Below, piece after piece: positions 24,453 through 30,997 of a DNA stretch of 36,713 bases. Position numbers and translations under genes: made by a program. A model generated the notes under the pieces. The model saw only the letters and a list, made by a program, of their open reading frames with translations, searched no databases and was not told the origin of the DNA. The first letter of the stretch is position 1, and every line of letters starts with the position of its first letter. The stretch is from UMGS1474 sp050946775 (GTDB lineage: Bacteria > Bacillota > Clostridia > Oscillospirales > Acutalibacteraceae): assembly GCA_050946775.1 (NCBI GenBank), contig JBMNVL010000004.1:1-36713 (forward strand), given 5' to 3'.

Positions 24453-26117
24453 GTGTACCAGGTGCTTTACCGCAAATGGCGGCCGCAGACCTTTTCCGAC
24501 GTTTACGGTCAGCCTCATATCACCACCGCGCTCAAAAACGAGCTGCGGGCCGGCCGGCTGGCGCACGCGTATCTGTTCACCGGATCGCGGGGCACCGGCA
24601 AGACCTCCTGCGCCAAGATTCTCGCCAAGGCGGTCAACTGTCTGCATCCGGTGGACGGCGATCCCTGCAACGAGTGCGCCATCTGCCGGGGGATCGACGA
24701 CGGCAGCGTGCTGGACGTCGCCGAGATCGACGCCGCCTCCAACAACGGGGTGGACAACATCCGGGATCTGCGCCAGGAGGTGCATTTCACCCCGACGGTG
24801 GGCAAATACCGGGTGTACATCATCGACGAGGTGCATATGCTGTCGGCCGGGGCGTTCAACGCCCTGCTGAAAACGCTGGAAGAGCCGCCGGCCCACGTCA
24901 TCTTCGTGCTGGCGACCACCGAGGTGCACAAGCTGCCCGCCACCATCCTGTCCCGCTGTCAGCGGTTCGATTTCAACCGCATCGCGCCGGCGGACATCGC
25001 CGCGAGGATGCAGTACGTCGCCGGGCAGGAGCGCTTTACCCTGGCCGACGACGCGGCGCTGCTGATCGCCCGGCTGGCCGACGGCGGTATGCGGGACGCG
25101 CTGAGTCTGCTGGATCAATGCCTCTCCCGCTCTCGTGAGATCACCGCCGACGTGGTGGCGGCCGCAGCCGGTATGGCTGGGCGGGAGCATCTGTACGCCA
25201 TGGCCGACGCCATCCGCACCCAAAACGGCGCCGCCGGTCTTCAACTGGTCCACGAGCTGTACACCGCTTCCTGCGACATGGAGCGGCTGTGCGTGGAGAT
25301 GATCGAGTTTTTCCGGGGATTGATGATCCTCAAAAGCGTCCAAAACGCCGCCGATCTGGTGGTGACCACCCCGGCGGAGCTGGAGCGGATGCGGGGATGT
25401 GCCGATACCTTCGAGTTGACCGCCGTGCTGCACGTGCTGGACGTGATGCAGTCGGCGATGGAACGCCTCAAGCAGGGCGGCAACCGCCGGATGGAGATGG
25501 AAATGGCGGTTTTGCGGCTGTGTTCGCCCGATCTGGACACCGGCGCGGCCGGTATGCTGCGGCGGATCAAGGATTTGGAAGACGCCGTGCGGCTGTTGTC
25601 GGCCGGCGGGCTGCCGGCGGCACCTGCCGTCGAGACGGCGGCCGTTTCGCAAACGCCGCCCGTCGTTTCACCGCCGCCGGTCGGGGAAAAACCGCCGCCC
25701 GTCGTTTCACCGCCGCCGGTCGGGGAAAAACCGGCGCCGGCCGTTGAAGCGCCGCCCGTCAAACCGGCGCCGGCCGAGCCGCCGTCGGAGGAAGAGCGCC
25801 CCTTGACCCGCTGGGACGAGGTGCTGGAGATCCTGTCGACGACCTGTCCGCCGCTTTACGGCGTGCTGACCGGCTCCAGCGCCGTTACCCGGGGCGATAT
25901 GGTGCTCATCCAGACCGACAACGCCCTGTTCCGTTCGCTGGTGGGCGCCGACGCCAACAAGCAGCAGCTGATGGAGGCGGTCATGAAGGTGACCGGGCAA
26001 AAATGCCGCATCGGGCTGCGCAAGCTGCCGCCGCCCAGCGAACCGGCGGTCGATCCGCTGGCGGATTTTCTCCGCCGCAGCCGGGATCTGGGCGTCGAGG
26101 TGGACGTGAAGGAATAA
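24453..26117 (+). CDS. dnaX: DNA polymerase III subunits gamma/tau
   Basis: Clamp-loader ATPase of the replisome. The start is GTG 24453 (MYQVLYRKWRPQ), 8 bases after AGGAGG; the longer ATG start at 24432 has no good site. The 554-residue product shows Walker A GSRGTGKTS at ~45, a four-Cys zinc module (C-HPVDGDPC-NEC-AIC), Walker B IIDEVHMLS, then LEEPP and sensor SRCQRFDF. A Pro-rich linker (~390-440) contains a 13-residue tandem repeat, and a C-terminal tau-like domain follows. No classical A-AAA-AAG frameshift site was found. Neighbours ebfC and recR form the conserved recombination-repair cluster. Confidence 0.95.
   Translation: MYQVLYRKWRPQTFSDVYGQPHITTALKNELRAGRLAHAYLFTGSRGTGKTSCAKILAKAVNCLHPVDGDPCNECAICRGIDDGSVLDVAEIDAASNNGVDNIRDLRQEVHFTPTVGKYRVYIIDEVHMLSAGAFNALLKTLEEPPAHVIFVLATTEVHKLPATILSRCQRFDFNRIAPADIAARMQYVAGQERFTLADDAALLIARLADGGMRDALSLLDQCLSRSREITADVVAAAAGMAGREHLYAMADAIRTQNGAAGLQLVHELYTASCDMERLCVEMIEFFRGLMILKSVQNAADLVVTTPAELERMRGCADTFELTAVLHVLDVMQSAMERLKQGGNRRMEMEMAVLRLCSPDLDTGAAGMLRRIKDLEDAVRLLSAGGLPAAPAVETAAVSQTPPVVSPPPVGEKPPPVVSPPPVGEKPAPAVEAPPVKPAPAEPPSEEERPLTRWDEVLEILSTTCPPLYGVLTGSSAVTRGDMVLIQTDNALFRSLVGADANKQQLMEAVMKVTGQKCRIGLRKLPPPSEPAVDPLADFLRRSRDLGVEVDVKE
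25654..25731 (+). repeat. 39-bp in-frame tandem repeat in the dnaX linker
   Basis: Two adjacent 39-base copies (25654-25692, 25693-25731) encode the 13-residue unit PPVVSPPPVGEK. It lengthens the flexible Pro-rich linker without breaking the frame. Confidence 0.85.
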
Positions 26118-26144
26118 GTTTCTCATGATAAAGGAGAGGTTGTT

Positions 26145-26501
26145 ATGAAAGCAAGACTTCCCCAGGGAGTGGGCGGCGGCCCGGGCAATATGCAAAGCAT
26201 GCTGCGCCAGGCGCAGAAGATGCAGGAGGATATGGCCAAGGCGCAGGAGGAGCTGGAGCAAAGCGAATACACCGCCACCGTGGGCGGCGGCGCCGTTACT
26301 GCCGTGGTGGACGGCAAGCATATGGTCAAATCGCTGACCATCAAGCCCGAGGTGATCGATCCCGACGACGCCGAGATGCTGGCGGATCTGATCATGGGCG
26401 CCGTCAACGAGGCCAACCGCCAGGCGGCGGAAGCCTCCGAGGCGAAGATGAGCGGCATTGCCGGCGGGATGAACATCCCCGGTATGCCGGGGCTGTTCTG
26501 A
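26145..26501 (+). CDS. ebfC: Nucleoid-associated protein, YbaB/EbfC family
   Basis: ATG 26145 follows AAAGGAG by 8 bases. The 118-residue protein has the family order: a Gly-rich start with NMQSMLRQAQKMQEDMAKAQ, a long helix, then ATVGGGAVTAVVDGKHMVKS and VIDPDDAEMLADLIMGAVNEA. It binds DNA as a dimer. It sits between dnaX and recR, as in most bacteria, with one base before the recR ATG. Confidence 0.95.
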   Translation: MKARLPQGVGGGPGNMQSMLRQAQKMQEDMAKAQEELEQSEYTATVGGGAVTAVVDGKHMVKSLTIKPEVIDPDDAEMLADLIMGAVNEANRQAAEASEAKMSGIAGGMNIPGMPGLF

Positions 26502-26502
26502 T

Positions 26503-27102
26503 ATGGGATACACGATCGCGCCGCTGGAGCGGCTGGTGGAACAGCTGCAGCGGCTGCCGGGCGTCGGCCACAAATCCGCCCAGCGGATGGCCTATCATCT
26601 GCTGAAGGCCTCCGATCAGGCGGCGGACGATCTGGTGAGCGCCGTCAGGGAAGCCCGGGAGAAGATCCACGAGTGCGAAATCTGCTGCAATCTGACCGAT
26701 AAGGAGCGGTGCCCCGTCTGCGCGGCGGTCGACCGCGATCCTTCGGTCATCTGCGTGGTGGAGGATCCCCGGGACGTGATGGCGCTGGAGCGCACCCGGG
26801 AATACAAGGGGCTGTACCATGTCCTCCACGGGGCGATCTCCCCGATGGACGGCGTCGGCCCGGATCAGCTGCGGATCAAGCAATTGCTGGTGCGGCTGGG
26901 CGACGATCAGGTGCAGGAGGTCATTATGGCGACCAATCCCACCGTGGAAGGGGAAGCCACCGCCATGTATCTGTCCAAGCTGCTGCAGCCCTTCGGGCTG
27001 AAGGTGACGCGACTGGCCTACGGCATCCCGGTCGGCGGCGATCTGGAATACGCCGACGAGGTCACCCTGCGCCGCTCGCTCGAAGGCCGCAGCGAACTGT
27101 AA
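26503..27102 (+). CDS. recR: Recombination mediator protein RecR
   Basis: Helps load RecA in the RecFOR repair pathway. The 199-residue length is typical. Domains: helix-hairpin-helix near LPGVGHKSAQRMAYHLL, a C4 zinc finger C-EIC-C-NLTDKERC-PVC, and a Toprim domain with VVEDPRDVMALE. A Walker-like end follows with PVGGDLEYADEVTL. ATG 26503 is 1 base after the ebfC stop, with only a weak GGGG upstream, so translation is probably coupled. Confidence 0.96.
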   Translation: MGYTIAPLERLVEQLQRLPGVGHKSAQRMAYHLLKASDQAADDLVSAVREAREKIHECEICCNLTDKERCPVCAAVDRDPSVICVVEDPRDVMALERTREYKGLYHVLHGAISPMDGVGPDQLRIKQLLVRLGDDQVQEVIMATNPTVEGEATAMYLSKLLQPFGLKVTRLAYGIPVGGDLEYADEVTLRRSLEGRSEL

Positions 27103-27110
27103 TTTCACCC

Positions 27111-27518
27111 GACAGGGAGAAAAAGATTCTTCGCTTCGCTCAGAATGACACCGCTATGAATGCGGGCGGACAACAAACGCATGCGCGCGTATTGTCTGCG
27201 GCCATCCTGAGGAGCAACGCGACGAAGGATCTTTTTGCCCGTATCCGACAGGGAGAAAAAGATTCTTCGCTTCGCTCAGAATGACACCGCTATGAATGCG
27301 GGCGGACAACAAACGCATGCGCGCGTATTGTCTGCGGTCATCCTGAGGAGCAACGCGACGAAGGATCTTTTTGCCCGTATCCGACAGGGAGGAAAAGATT
27401 CTTCGCTTCGCTCAGAATGACACCGCTATGAAAGCGGGCGGACAACAAACGCATGCGCGTGTATTGTCTGCGGTCATCCTGAGGAGCAACGCGACGAAGG
27501 ATCTTTTTGCCCGTATTC
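27111..27518. repeat. Three 136-bp tandem repeats between recR and smpB
   Basis: Copies begin at 27111, 27247 and 27383, with a partial fourth at 27519 (GACAGGGAGG). They differ at only a few positions. Each unit holds two facing arms: AAGATTCTTCGCTTCGCTCA and, inverted, a variant ending GACGAAGGATCTTTTT, so each unit can fold into a hairpin. The partial fourth copy supplies the smpB ribosome binding site. Apparent small ORFs here are repeat artefacts. Confidence 0.92.
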
Positions 27519-27536
27519 GACAGGGAGGGAACGCCG

Positions 27537-27995
27537 ATGGCGGCGCAACAGAATAAAACCATCGCCGGCAACAAAAAGGCGTTCCACGACTATTTCGTGG
27601 TGGAGTCGATGGAGGCCGGCATCGCCCTGGCCGGCACCGAGGTCAAATCCCTGCGGCGAAACGGCGCCAATCTCAAGGACGCCTGGTGCAGCATCGACGA
27701 CGGGGAGATGTGGATCAAGGGGATGCACATCAGCCCTTACGAGCAGGGCAACCTGTTCAACCGCGATCCCATGCGGGTGCGCAAGCTGCTGCTCCACAAG
27801 CGGGAGCTGCGCCGTCTCTACGGACTGATCAAGCAGCAGGGCTACACCCTGATTCCTTTGTCGCTGTATTTCAAGGGCTCCCGGGTCAAGGTGCAGATCG
27901 GGCTGTGCAAGGGCAAAAAGCTCTACGACAAACGGGAGGACGCCGCCCGCAAGGATATGCAGCGGGAAGCCGAACGGGCGCTGAAATCAAAGTAA
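27537..27995 (+). CDS. smpB: SsrA-binding protein SmpB
   Basis: Partner of tmRNA in trans-translation, rescuing stalled ribosomes. ATG 27537 follows GGGAGG. The 152-residue product has the beta-barrel core with NKKAFHDYFVVES, GIALAGTEVKSLR, and ISPYEQGNLFNRDPMR, then LIPLSLYFKGSRVKVQIGL and the C-terminal basic tail KGKKLYDKREDAARKD. No tmRNA gene is visible nearby. The ribosome binding site comes from the end of the 136-bp repeat array, so repeat expansion may have moved the original promoter away. Confidence 0.96.
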   Translation: MAAQQNKTIAGNKKAFHDYFVVESMEAGIALAGTEVKSLRRNGANLKDAWCSIDDGEMWIKGMHISPYEQGNLFNRDPMRVRKLLLHKRELRRLYGLIKQQGYTLIPLSLYFKGSRVKVQIGLCKGKKLYDKREDAARKDMQREAERALKSK

Positions 27996-28027
27996 AAAAG
28001 ATGATCGCATCGCGATCATCTTTTTTT
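27994..28027 (+). terminator. Intrinsic terminator after smpB
   Basis: GATGATCGC (28000-28008) pairs with GCGATCATC (28012-28020), flanked by an A run and a T run. Confidence 0.92.
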
Positions 28028-28091
28028 ATACTGGCAGTGCAAAAAGCCGGTGCGGGACAGGAGGTTGTTGTAAATTAGAGGTGTGCCGTAG

Positions 28092-28188
28092 GGGCGGATA
28101 TCATCCGCCCGCCGTATCAATCCGGCGGTATGCAACATGGCTCCCTCTGACGAGGGAGCCATAACGCCCCCTGCGCGTTCGCGCAGGC
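28092..28188. repeat. Cluster of three short hairpin repeats
   Basis: GGGCGGAT/ATCCGCCC (28092-28110), GGCTCCCTC/GAGGGAGCC (28139-28160) and CCTGCGCG/CGCGCAGG just before 28190. The middle arm shares GGCTCCCTCTGACG with the 76-bp repeats at 12771 and 13066. No gene lies in 28028-28195. Confidence 0.75.
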
Positions 28189-28195
28189 CGGTGGT

Positions 28196-28804
28196 TTACC
28201 CCGTGTAAAAATCCAGCCGGCGAAACAGCTTGACCAGCCCGGCCTTCCAGCACAGCAGCGGCCCGGCGATCCCGCCGATGGCCGCCTGCAGGAGCTCGTA
28301 GGGCAGCTTGGTGATCGAATAACTCACCGCGGCGTTGCCGTAAAGGGCGGGACCGTAGATGAACGCCCGGCCCAGCGTATAGCCGGCCACCATGATCACC
28401 CCGCCGATCACCACCCCGACCACCGACCAGAGCGCCTGCCGCTCCCGGCGGGCGGCAAGGGTGCGCTTGACCGAATCCGCGTCGGCGTCCAGCCGGATGA
28501 AGGCGTAGTGGGTGAACAGGGAAATGATCACCGCCTGCAGACCGTGGGCGATCAGCGAAACGAACATCGGCGCCGGATAAAACAGCAGATCCCCGAGAAA
28601 CGACCCGATCCCGCCCACGCAAAACGCCGCCGGCGGATCCAGCAAAATGGCGGCGGTGACGATCACCACGTCGCAGACGTACAAATGCCCGCCGGGCACC
28701 GGGATGCTGAACACGCTCATGCTCGCGATCACGGTGAGCGCCATAAACAGCGCCGTCACCGTCAGACGCAGGGTGGAGCGGTAGGTTTTCGATCGCTTGT
28801 TCAT
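28196..28804 (-). CDS. ECF transporter S component
   Basis: A 202-residue membrane protein with about six hydrophobic segments. The start is ATG 28804 (MNKRSKTYRS), preceded by AAAAGGGG. The N-terminal LTVTALFMALTVIASMSVF, then VPGGHLYVCDVVIVTAAILL, the GGIGSFLGDLL block and HGLQAVIISLF are typical of substrate-binding S components of energy-coupling-factor vitamin importers. The shared EcfAAT module is not in the window. The gene is divergent from a MocR/PdxR-type regulator with overlapping promoters. As such regulators bind PLP, import of a vitamin B6 form is a reasonable guess, not proven. Confidence 0.82.
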   Translation of the reverse strand: MNKRSKTYRSTLRLTVTALFMALTVIASMSVFSIPVPGGHLYVCDVVIVTAAILLDPPAAFCVGGIGSFLGDLLFYPAPMFVSLIAHGLQAVIISLFTHYAFIRLDADADSVKRTLAARRERQALWSVVGVVIGGVIMVAGYTLGRAFIYGPALYGNAAVSYSITKLPYELLQAAIGGIAGPLLCWKAGLVKLFRRLDFYTG

Positions 28805-28831
28805 TGCAAGGACCCCTTTTCGGGAAGATTG

Positions 28832-28864
28832 TTGACAGTATACGGCGAAATGTGATATAGTAAA
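28832..28864. promoter_or_regulatory. Overlapping divergent promoters of the ECF and MocR-type genes
   Basis: Plus strand: TTGACA (28832-28837), an 18-base spacer, TATAGT (28856-28861) for the regulator. Minus strand: TTTACT (28864-28859), a 16-base spacer, TATACT (28842-28837) for the S component. The two -35/-10 pairs lie on top of each other, so RNA polymerase cannot occupy both at once. Confidence 0.65.
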
Positions 28865-28910
28865 ATATCCAAAAACGAACATTTTTATATGACCAGATGA
28901 GGAGTATATC

Positions 28911-29990
28911 ATGGCACGCCAATCCAAGGCCGAACCGGCCTATCTGACCATCTACAAGCAGCTGCGCCGTCAGATCGAAAAAGGGGATTATCCCTGCGGC
29001 GCCAAACTGCCCTCCAAACGGGTGACGGCCGACCGCTACCGGGTCAGCGTCATCACGGTGGAGCACGCCTACGCCGTGCTGGAGGACGAGGGCTACGTCG
29101 AGGCCCGGCAGCGGCGGGGGTATTTCGTCATCTACCGGGAGGGCGATCATTTTTCGGTGGGAGAGCCGGCGCCTTTGCCGGCGGCGCCCCGGCCGCAGGC
29201 GGCGGAGGATCTGCCCTTTTCGGTCTATGCCCGTACGGTGCGCCGGGTGCTGACCGACCGGGCGCAGGAGGTGCTGGTCAAATCGCCGCCGGTCGGATGC
29301 GAGGCGCTGCGCCGGGCGATCGCCCGGTATCTGTCCCGCAGCCGGGGAATGGCGGTAGACGCCGGGCAGGTGGTGATCGGTTCGGGGTCGGAATATCTCT
29401 ACGGGCTGATTTTGCAGATGCTGGGGCCCTGCCGCCGGTACGCCATCGAGGATCCCACCTACGAAAAGATCGAGCGGGTCTACGCCGCCAACGGGATCGC
29501 GCCCCGGCGGCTGCCGCTGGGCGTCCACGGCATCCGCAGCCGGGCGCTGGCGGAATGCGACGCCGACGTGCTGCAGGTGACGCCGTACCGCAGCTTTCCC
29601 ACCGGCGTTACCGCCACGCCGGCCAAGAAGCGGGAGTATCTGCGCTGGGCGGAGCAAGGCGAGCGCTGGCTGATCGAGGACGATTTCGAGTCGGAATTTT
29701 CCCCGACCGTCCGCCCGGTGGACACCCTGTACGCCCTGTCGGGCGGCGAGCGGGTGATCTATCTCAACACCTTTTCCAAAACCGTCGCCCCGGCGGTGCG
29801 GGTGGGGTATATGGTGCTGCCCCTGCCGCTGGTGGAGACTTTTGAGAAAACGGTGGGGTTTTATTCCTGCACCGTGCCCGCGCTGGAGCAGTACGTGCTG
29901 GCCGCGCTGATCGATTCCGGCGATTTTGAGCGGCACATCAACCGGGTGCGCCGCCGCCGGCAGGCGGAAAAGCCCGATCCGGTGACTTGA
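28911..29990 (+). CDS. MocR/PdxR-type GntR regulator, C-terminally truncated
   Basis: ATG 28911 is 6 bases after AGGAG. The N-terminal winged helix is typical GntR (YLTIYKQLRRQIEKGDYPCG, then LPSKRVTADRYRVSVITVEH, VLEDEGYVEARQRRGYFV). It is followed by a fold-type I aminotransferase domain with GSGSEYLYGLI and the PLP lysine K290 in NTFSKTVAPAVRVGYM. MocR proteins use PLP as a sensor. They are usually ~450-480 residues; this one has 359 and ends just after FERHINRVRRRRQ, where the C-terminal aminotransferase subdomain (~100 residues) should begin. The stop codon overlaps the tRNA promoter. It may still bind DNA. The likely target is the divergent ECF gene and itself. Confidence 0.85.
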   Translation: MARQSKAEPAYLTIYKQLRRQIEKGDYPCGAKLPSKRVTADRYRVSVITVEHAYAVLEDEGYVEARQRRGYFVIYREGDHFSVGEPAPLPAAPRPQAAEDLPFSVYARTVRRVLTDRAQEVLVKSPPVGCEALRRAIARYLSRSRGMAVDAGQVVIGSGSEYLYGLILQMLGPCRRYAIEDPTYEKIERVYAANGIAPRRLPLGVHGIRSRALAECDADVLQVTPYRSFPTGVTATPAKKREYLRWAEQGERWLIEDDFESEFSPTVRPVDTLYALSGGERVIYLNTFSKTVAPAVRVGYMVLPLPLVETFEKTVGFYSCTVPALEQYVLAALIDSGDFERHINRVRRRRQAEKPDPVT

Positions 29991-30015
29991 CAAACCGCCG
30001 CCGGTGTTGTAAGAT
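29987..30015 (+). promoter_or_regulatory. Promoter of tRNA-Arg
   Basis: TTGACA (29987-29992), a 17-base spacer, TAAGAT (30010-30015). The -35 box overlaps the stop codon of the truncated regulator gene. Confidence 0.8.
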
Positions 30016-30028
30016 GAACGGGCGCCTT

Positions 30029-30103
30029 GCCCCCGTAGTTAAATGGATATAACGACCCCCTCCTAAGGGGTAATTATCGGTTCGATTCCGGTCGGGGGTG
30101 CCA
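30029..30103 (+). tRNA. tRNA-Arg, anticodon CCU
   Basis: 75 nt with encoded CCA. Acceptor GCCCCCG (30029-30035) pairs with CGGGGGT (30093-30099, one G-U). The anticodon stem ACCCC/GGGGT encloses loop CTCCTAA, giving anticodon CCU for the rare AGG codon. The T arm has GGTTCGATTCC. tRNA 3' ends are classic integration sites, and a mobile element follows. Confidence 0.95.
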
Positions 30104-30105
30104 TG

Positions 30106-30142
30106 AAAGAACCCTGATTTGTCTACCAAATCAGGGTTCTTT
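30106..30142 (+). terminator. Intrinsic terminator of tRNA-Arg
   Basis: A perfect 16-bp stem: AAAGAACCCTGATTTG (30106-30121) with CAAATCAGGGTTCTTT (30127-30142), loop TCTAC. Confidence 0.92.
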
Positions 30143-30144
30143 CA

Positions 30145-30315
30145 GTTATATTCGCCTGCGGCGAGTTATATTGCGTTGCAGTTATATTCGTCCTTCAGAC
30201 GAGTGATATTGCGCTTCGCGCAGTTTGGAGGCGAATATAATATAACTTCTCGCGTCAGCGAGAAATATAACTGTCCCGAAGGGACAATATCACTGCGCCG
30301 CAGGCGCAATATCAC
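30145..30315. repeat. Mirror-symmetric array of small hairpins beside the tRNA
   Basis: Four forward words GTTATATT/GTGATATT (30145, 30165, 30181, 30203) are followed by four inverted words AATATAAC/AATATCAC (30239, 30264, 30286, 30308), spaced about 16-25 bases. Between them sit different small hairpins, e.g. CGCCTGCGGCG, GCGCTTCGCGC, TCTCGCGTCAGCGAGA, TGTCCCGAAGGGACA and TGCGCCGCAGGCGCA. No coding signal is present. Confidence 0.85.
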
Positions 30316-30343
30316 TTGATAATTTCACATTTTATGTTATAAT
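30316..30343 (+). promoter_or_regulatory. Promoter of the HExxH protein gene
   Basis: TTGATA (30316-30321), a 16-base spacer, TATAAT (30338-30343), starting right where the hairpin array ends. Confidence 0.75.
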
Positions 30344-30400
30344 GAACCGTAAAAAGAACTCAACAAATCGGGATTTGCGAAGATAAGGAGACTTCTAAGC

Positions 30401-30862
30401 ATGGAAAGAGCGGAAATAACTGCATTATTTGATAAATACATCAAAAAGCTCCGAATCACACCGGCATGGGATGTACGGTTAGAATTGGTTGAAGATCCGT
30501 CATGGCGAAAGACTGGCGATTTCAAGATTGATTGTGACGACAAAAAAGCGATCCTGATGCTGAACGTCGTGAACCCAACGCAGGAAAACATGGAGGAAGT
30601 CATTATTCACGAGTTGATGCATATCAAAATGTATCCGCTGGATCAGGTCACGGAATCGCTCATTACGAACTGCTTTGAAGAAGGTACTGCGGCTAGTAAC
30701 TTTGCTTATCAACAGTTTTTCACCGCTCTTGAGCAGACAGTGGAGGAACTGGCAAAATGCTTCCTGTATGAATTTGGTGAAAACAAAGAGTTTTCCTATG
30801 GTAGGTGTCGTAAGGGCAAATCATTCAACAACCTCTATGAAGGCTTGAATAACATAGAGTGA
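30401..30862 (+). CDS. Small HExxH putative zinc metallopeptidase
   Basis: ATG 30401 follows AAGGAG by 10 bases. The 153-residue protein has no signal peptide or membrane helix. Its centre, EEVIIHELMHIKMYPLD, contains HELMH, the zinc-binding HExxH motif, placed after a beta-rich stretch (FKIDCDDKKAILMLNVV). A later acidic segment NCFEEGTAASN could give a third ligand. Size and layout resemble small metallopeptidase-like proteins of phages and integrative elements, but no exact family is recognised. The gene has its own promoter and a convergent terminator shared with the integrase. Base composition matches the mobile element rather than the chromosome. Confidence 0.7.
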   Translation: MERAEITALFDKYIKKLRITPAWDVRLELVEDPSWRKTGDFKIDCDDKKAILMLNVVNPTQENMEEVIIHELMHIKMYPLDQVTESLITNCFEEGTAASNFAYQQFFTALEQTVEELAKCFLYEFGENKEFSYGRCRKGKSFNNLYEGLNNIE

Positions 30863-30950
30863 CTGACAAATTCTTATTTATCTGTTAAACCCTCTGAAAA
30901 CGCTGTATTTTCAAGGCATTTCGCCTATCTTGTGTTCCAACCTTATGTAT

Positions 30951-30997
30951 TTTCCCTTGTTTTTGCCCTTACGAGCCGAAACAAGGGAAAGTTTTTT
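30951..30997 (+). terminator. Terminator after the HExxH gene, convergent with the integrase
   Basis: TTTCCCTTGTTT (30951-30962) pairs with AAACAAGGGAAA (30979-30990), followed by G and six Ts that run into the integrase stop codon. The rest of 30863-30950 shows nothing recognisable. Confidence 0.8.

Noticed and set aside
25654..25760. Programmed frameshift site in dnaX at the GGGGAAAAACC runs
   Set aside because: In the dnaX frame the bases read GGG GAA AAA CCG, which is not a standard slippery heptamer, and no following stem was clear.
27111..27518. Possible CRISPR array
   Set aside because: The units are 136 bp and contiguous with no unique spacers, and no cas genes are present. It is a simple tandem duplication.
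28028..28195. tmRNA gene after smpB
   Set aside because: No tRNA-like ends or tag reading frame are visible; the stretch consists of three short hairpin repeats.
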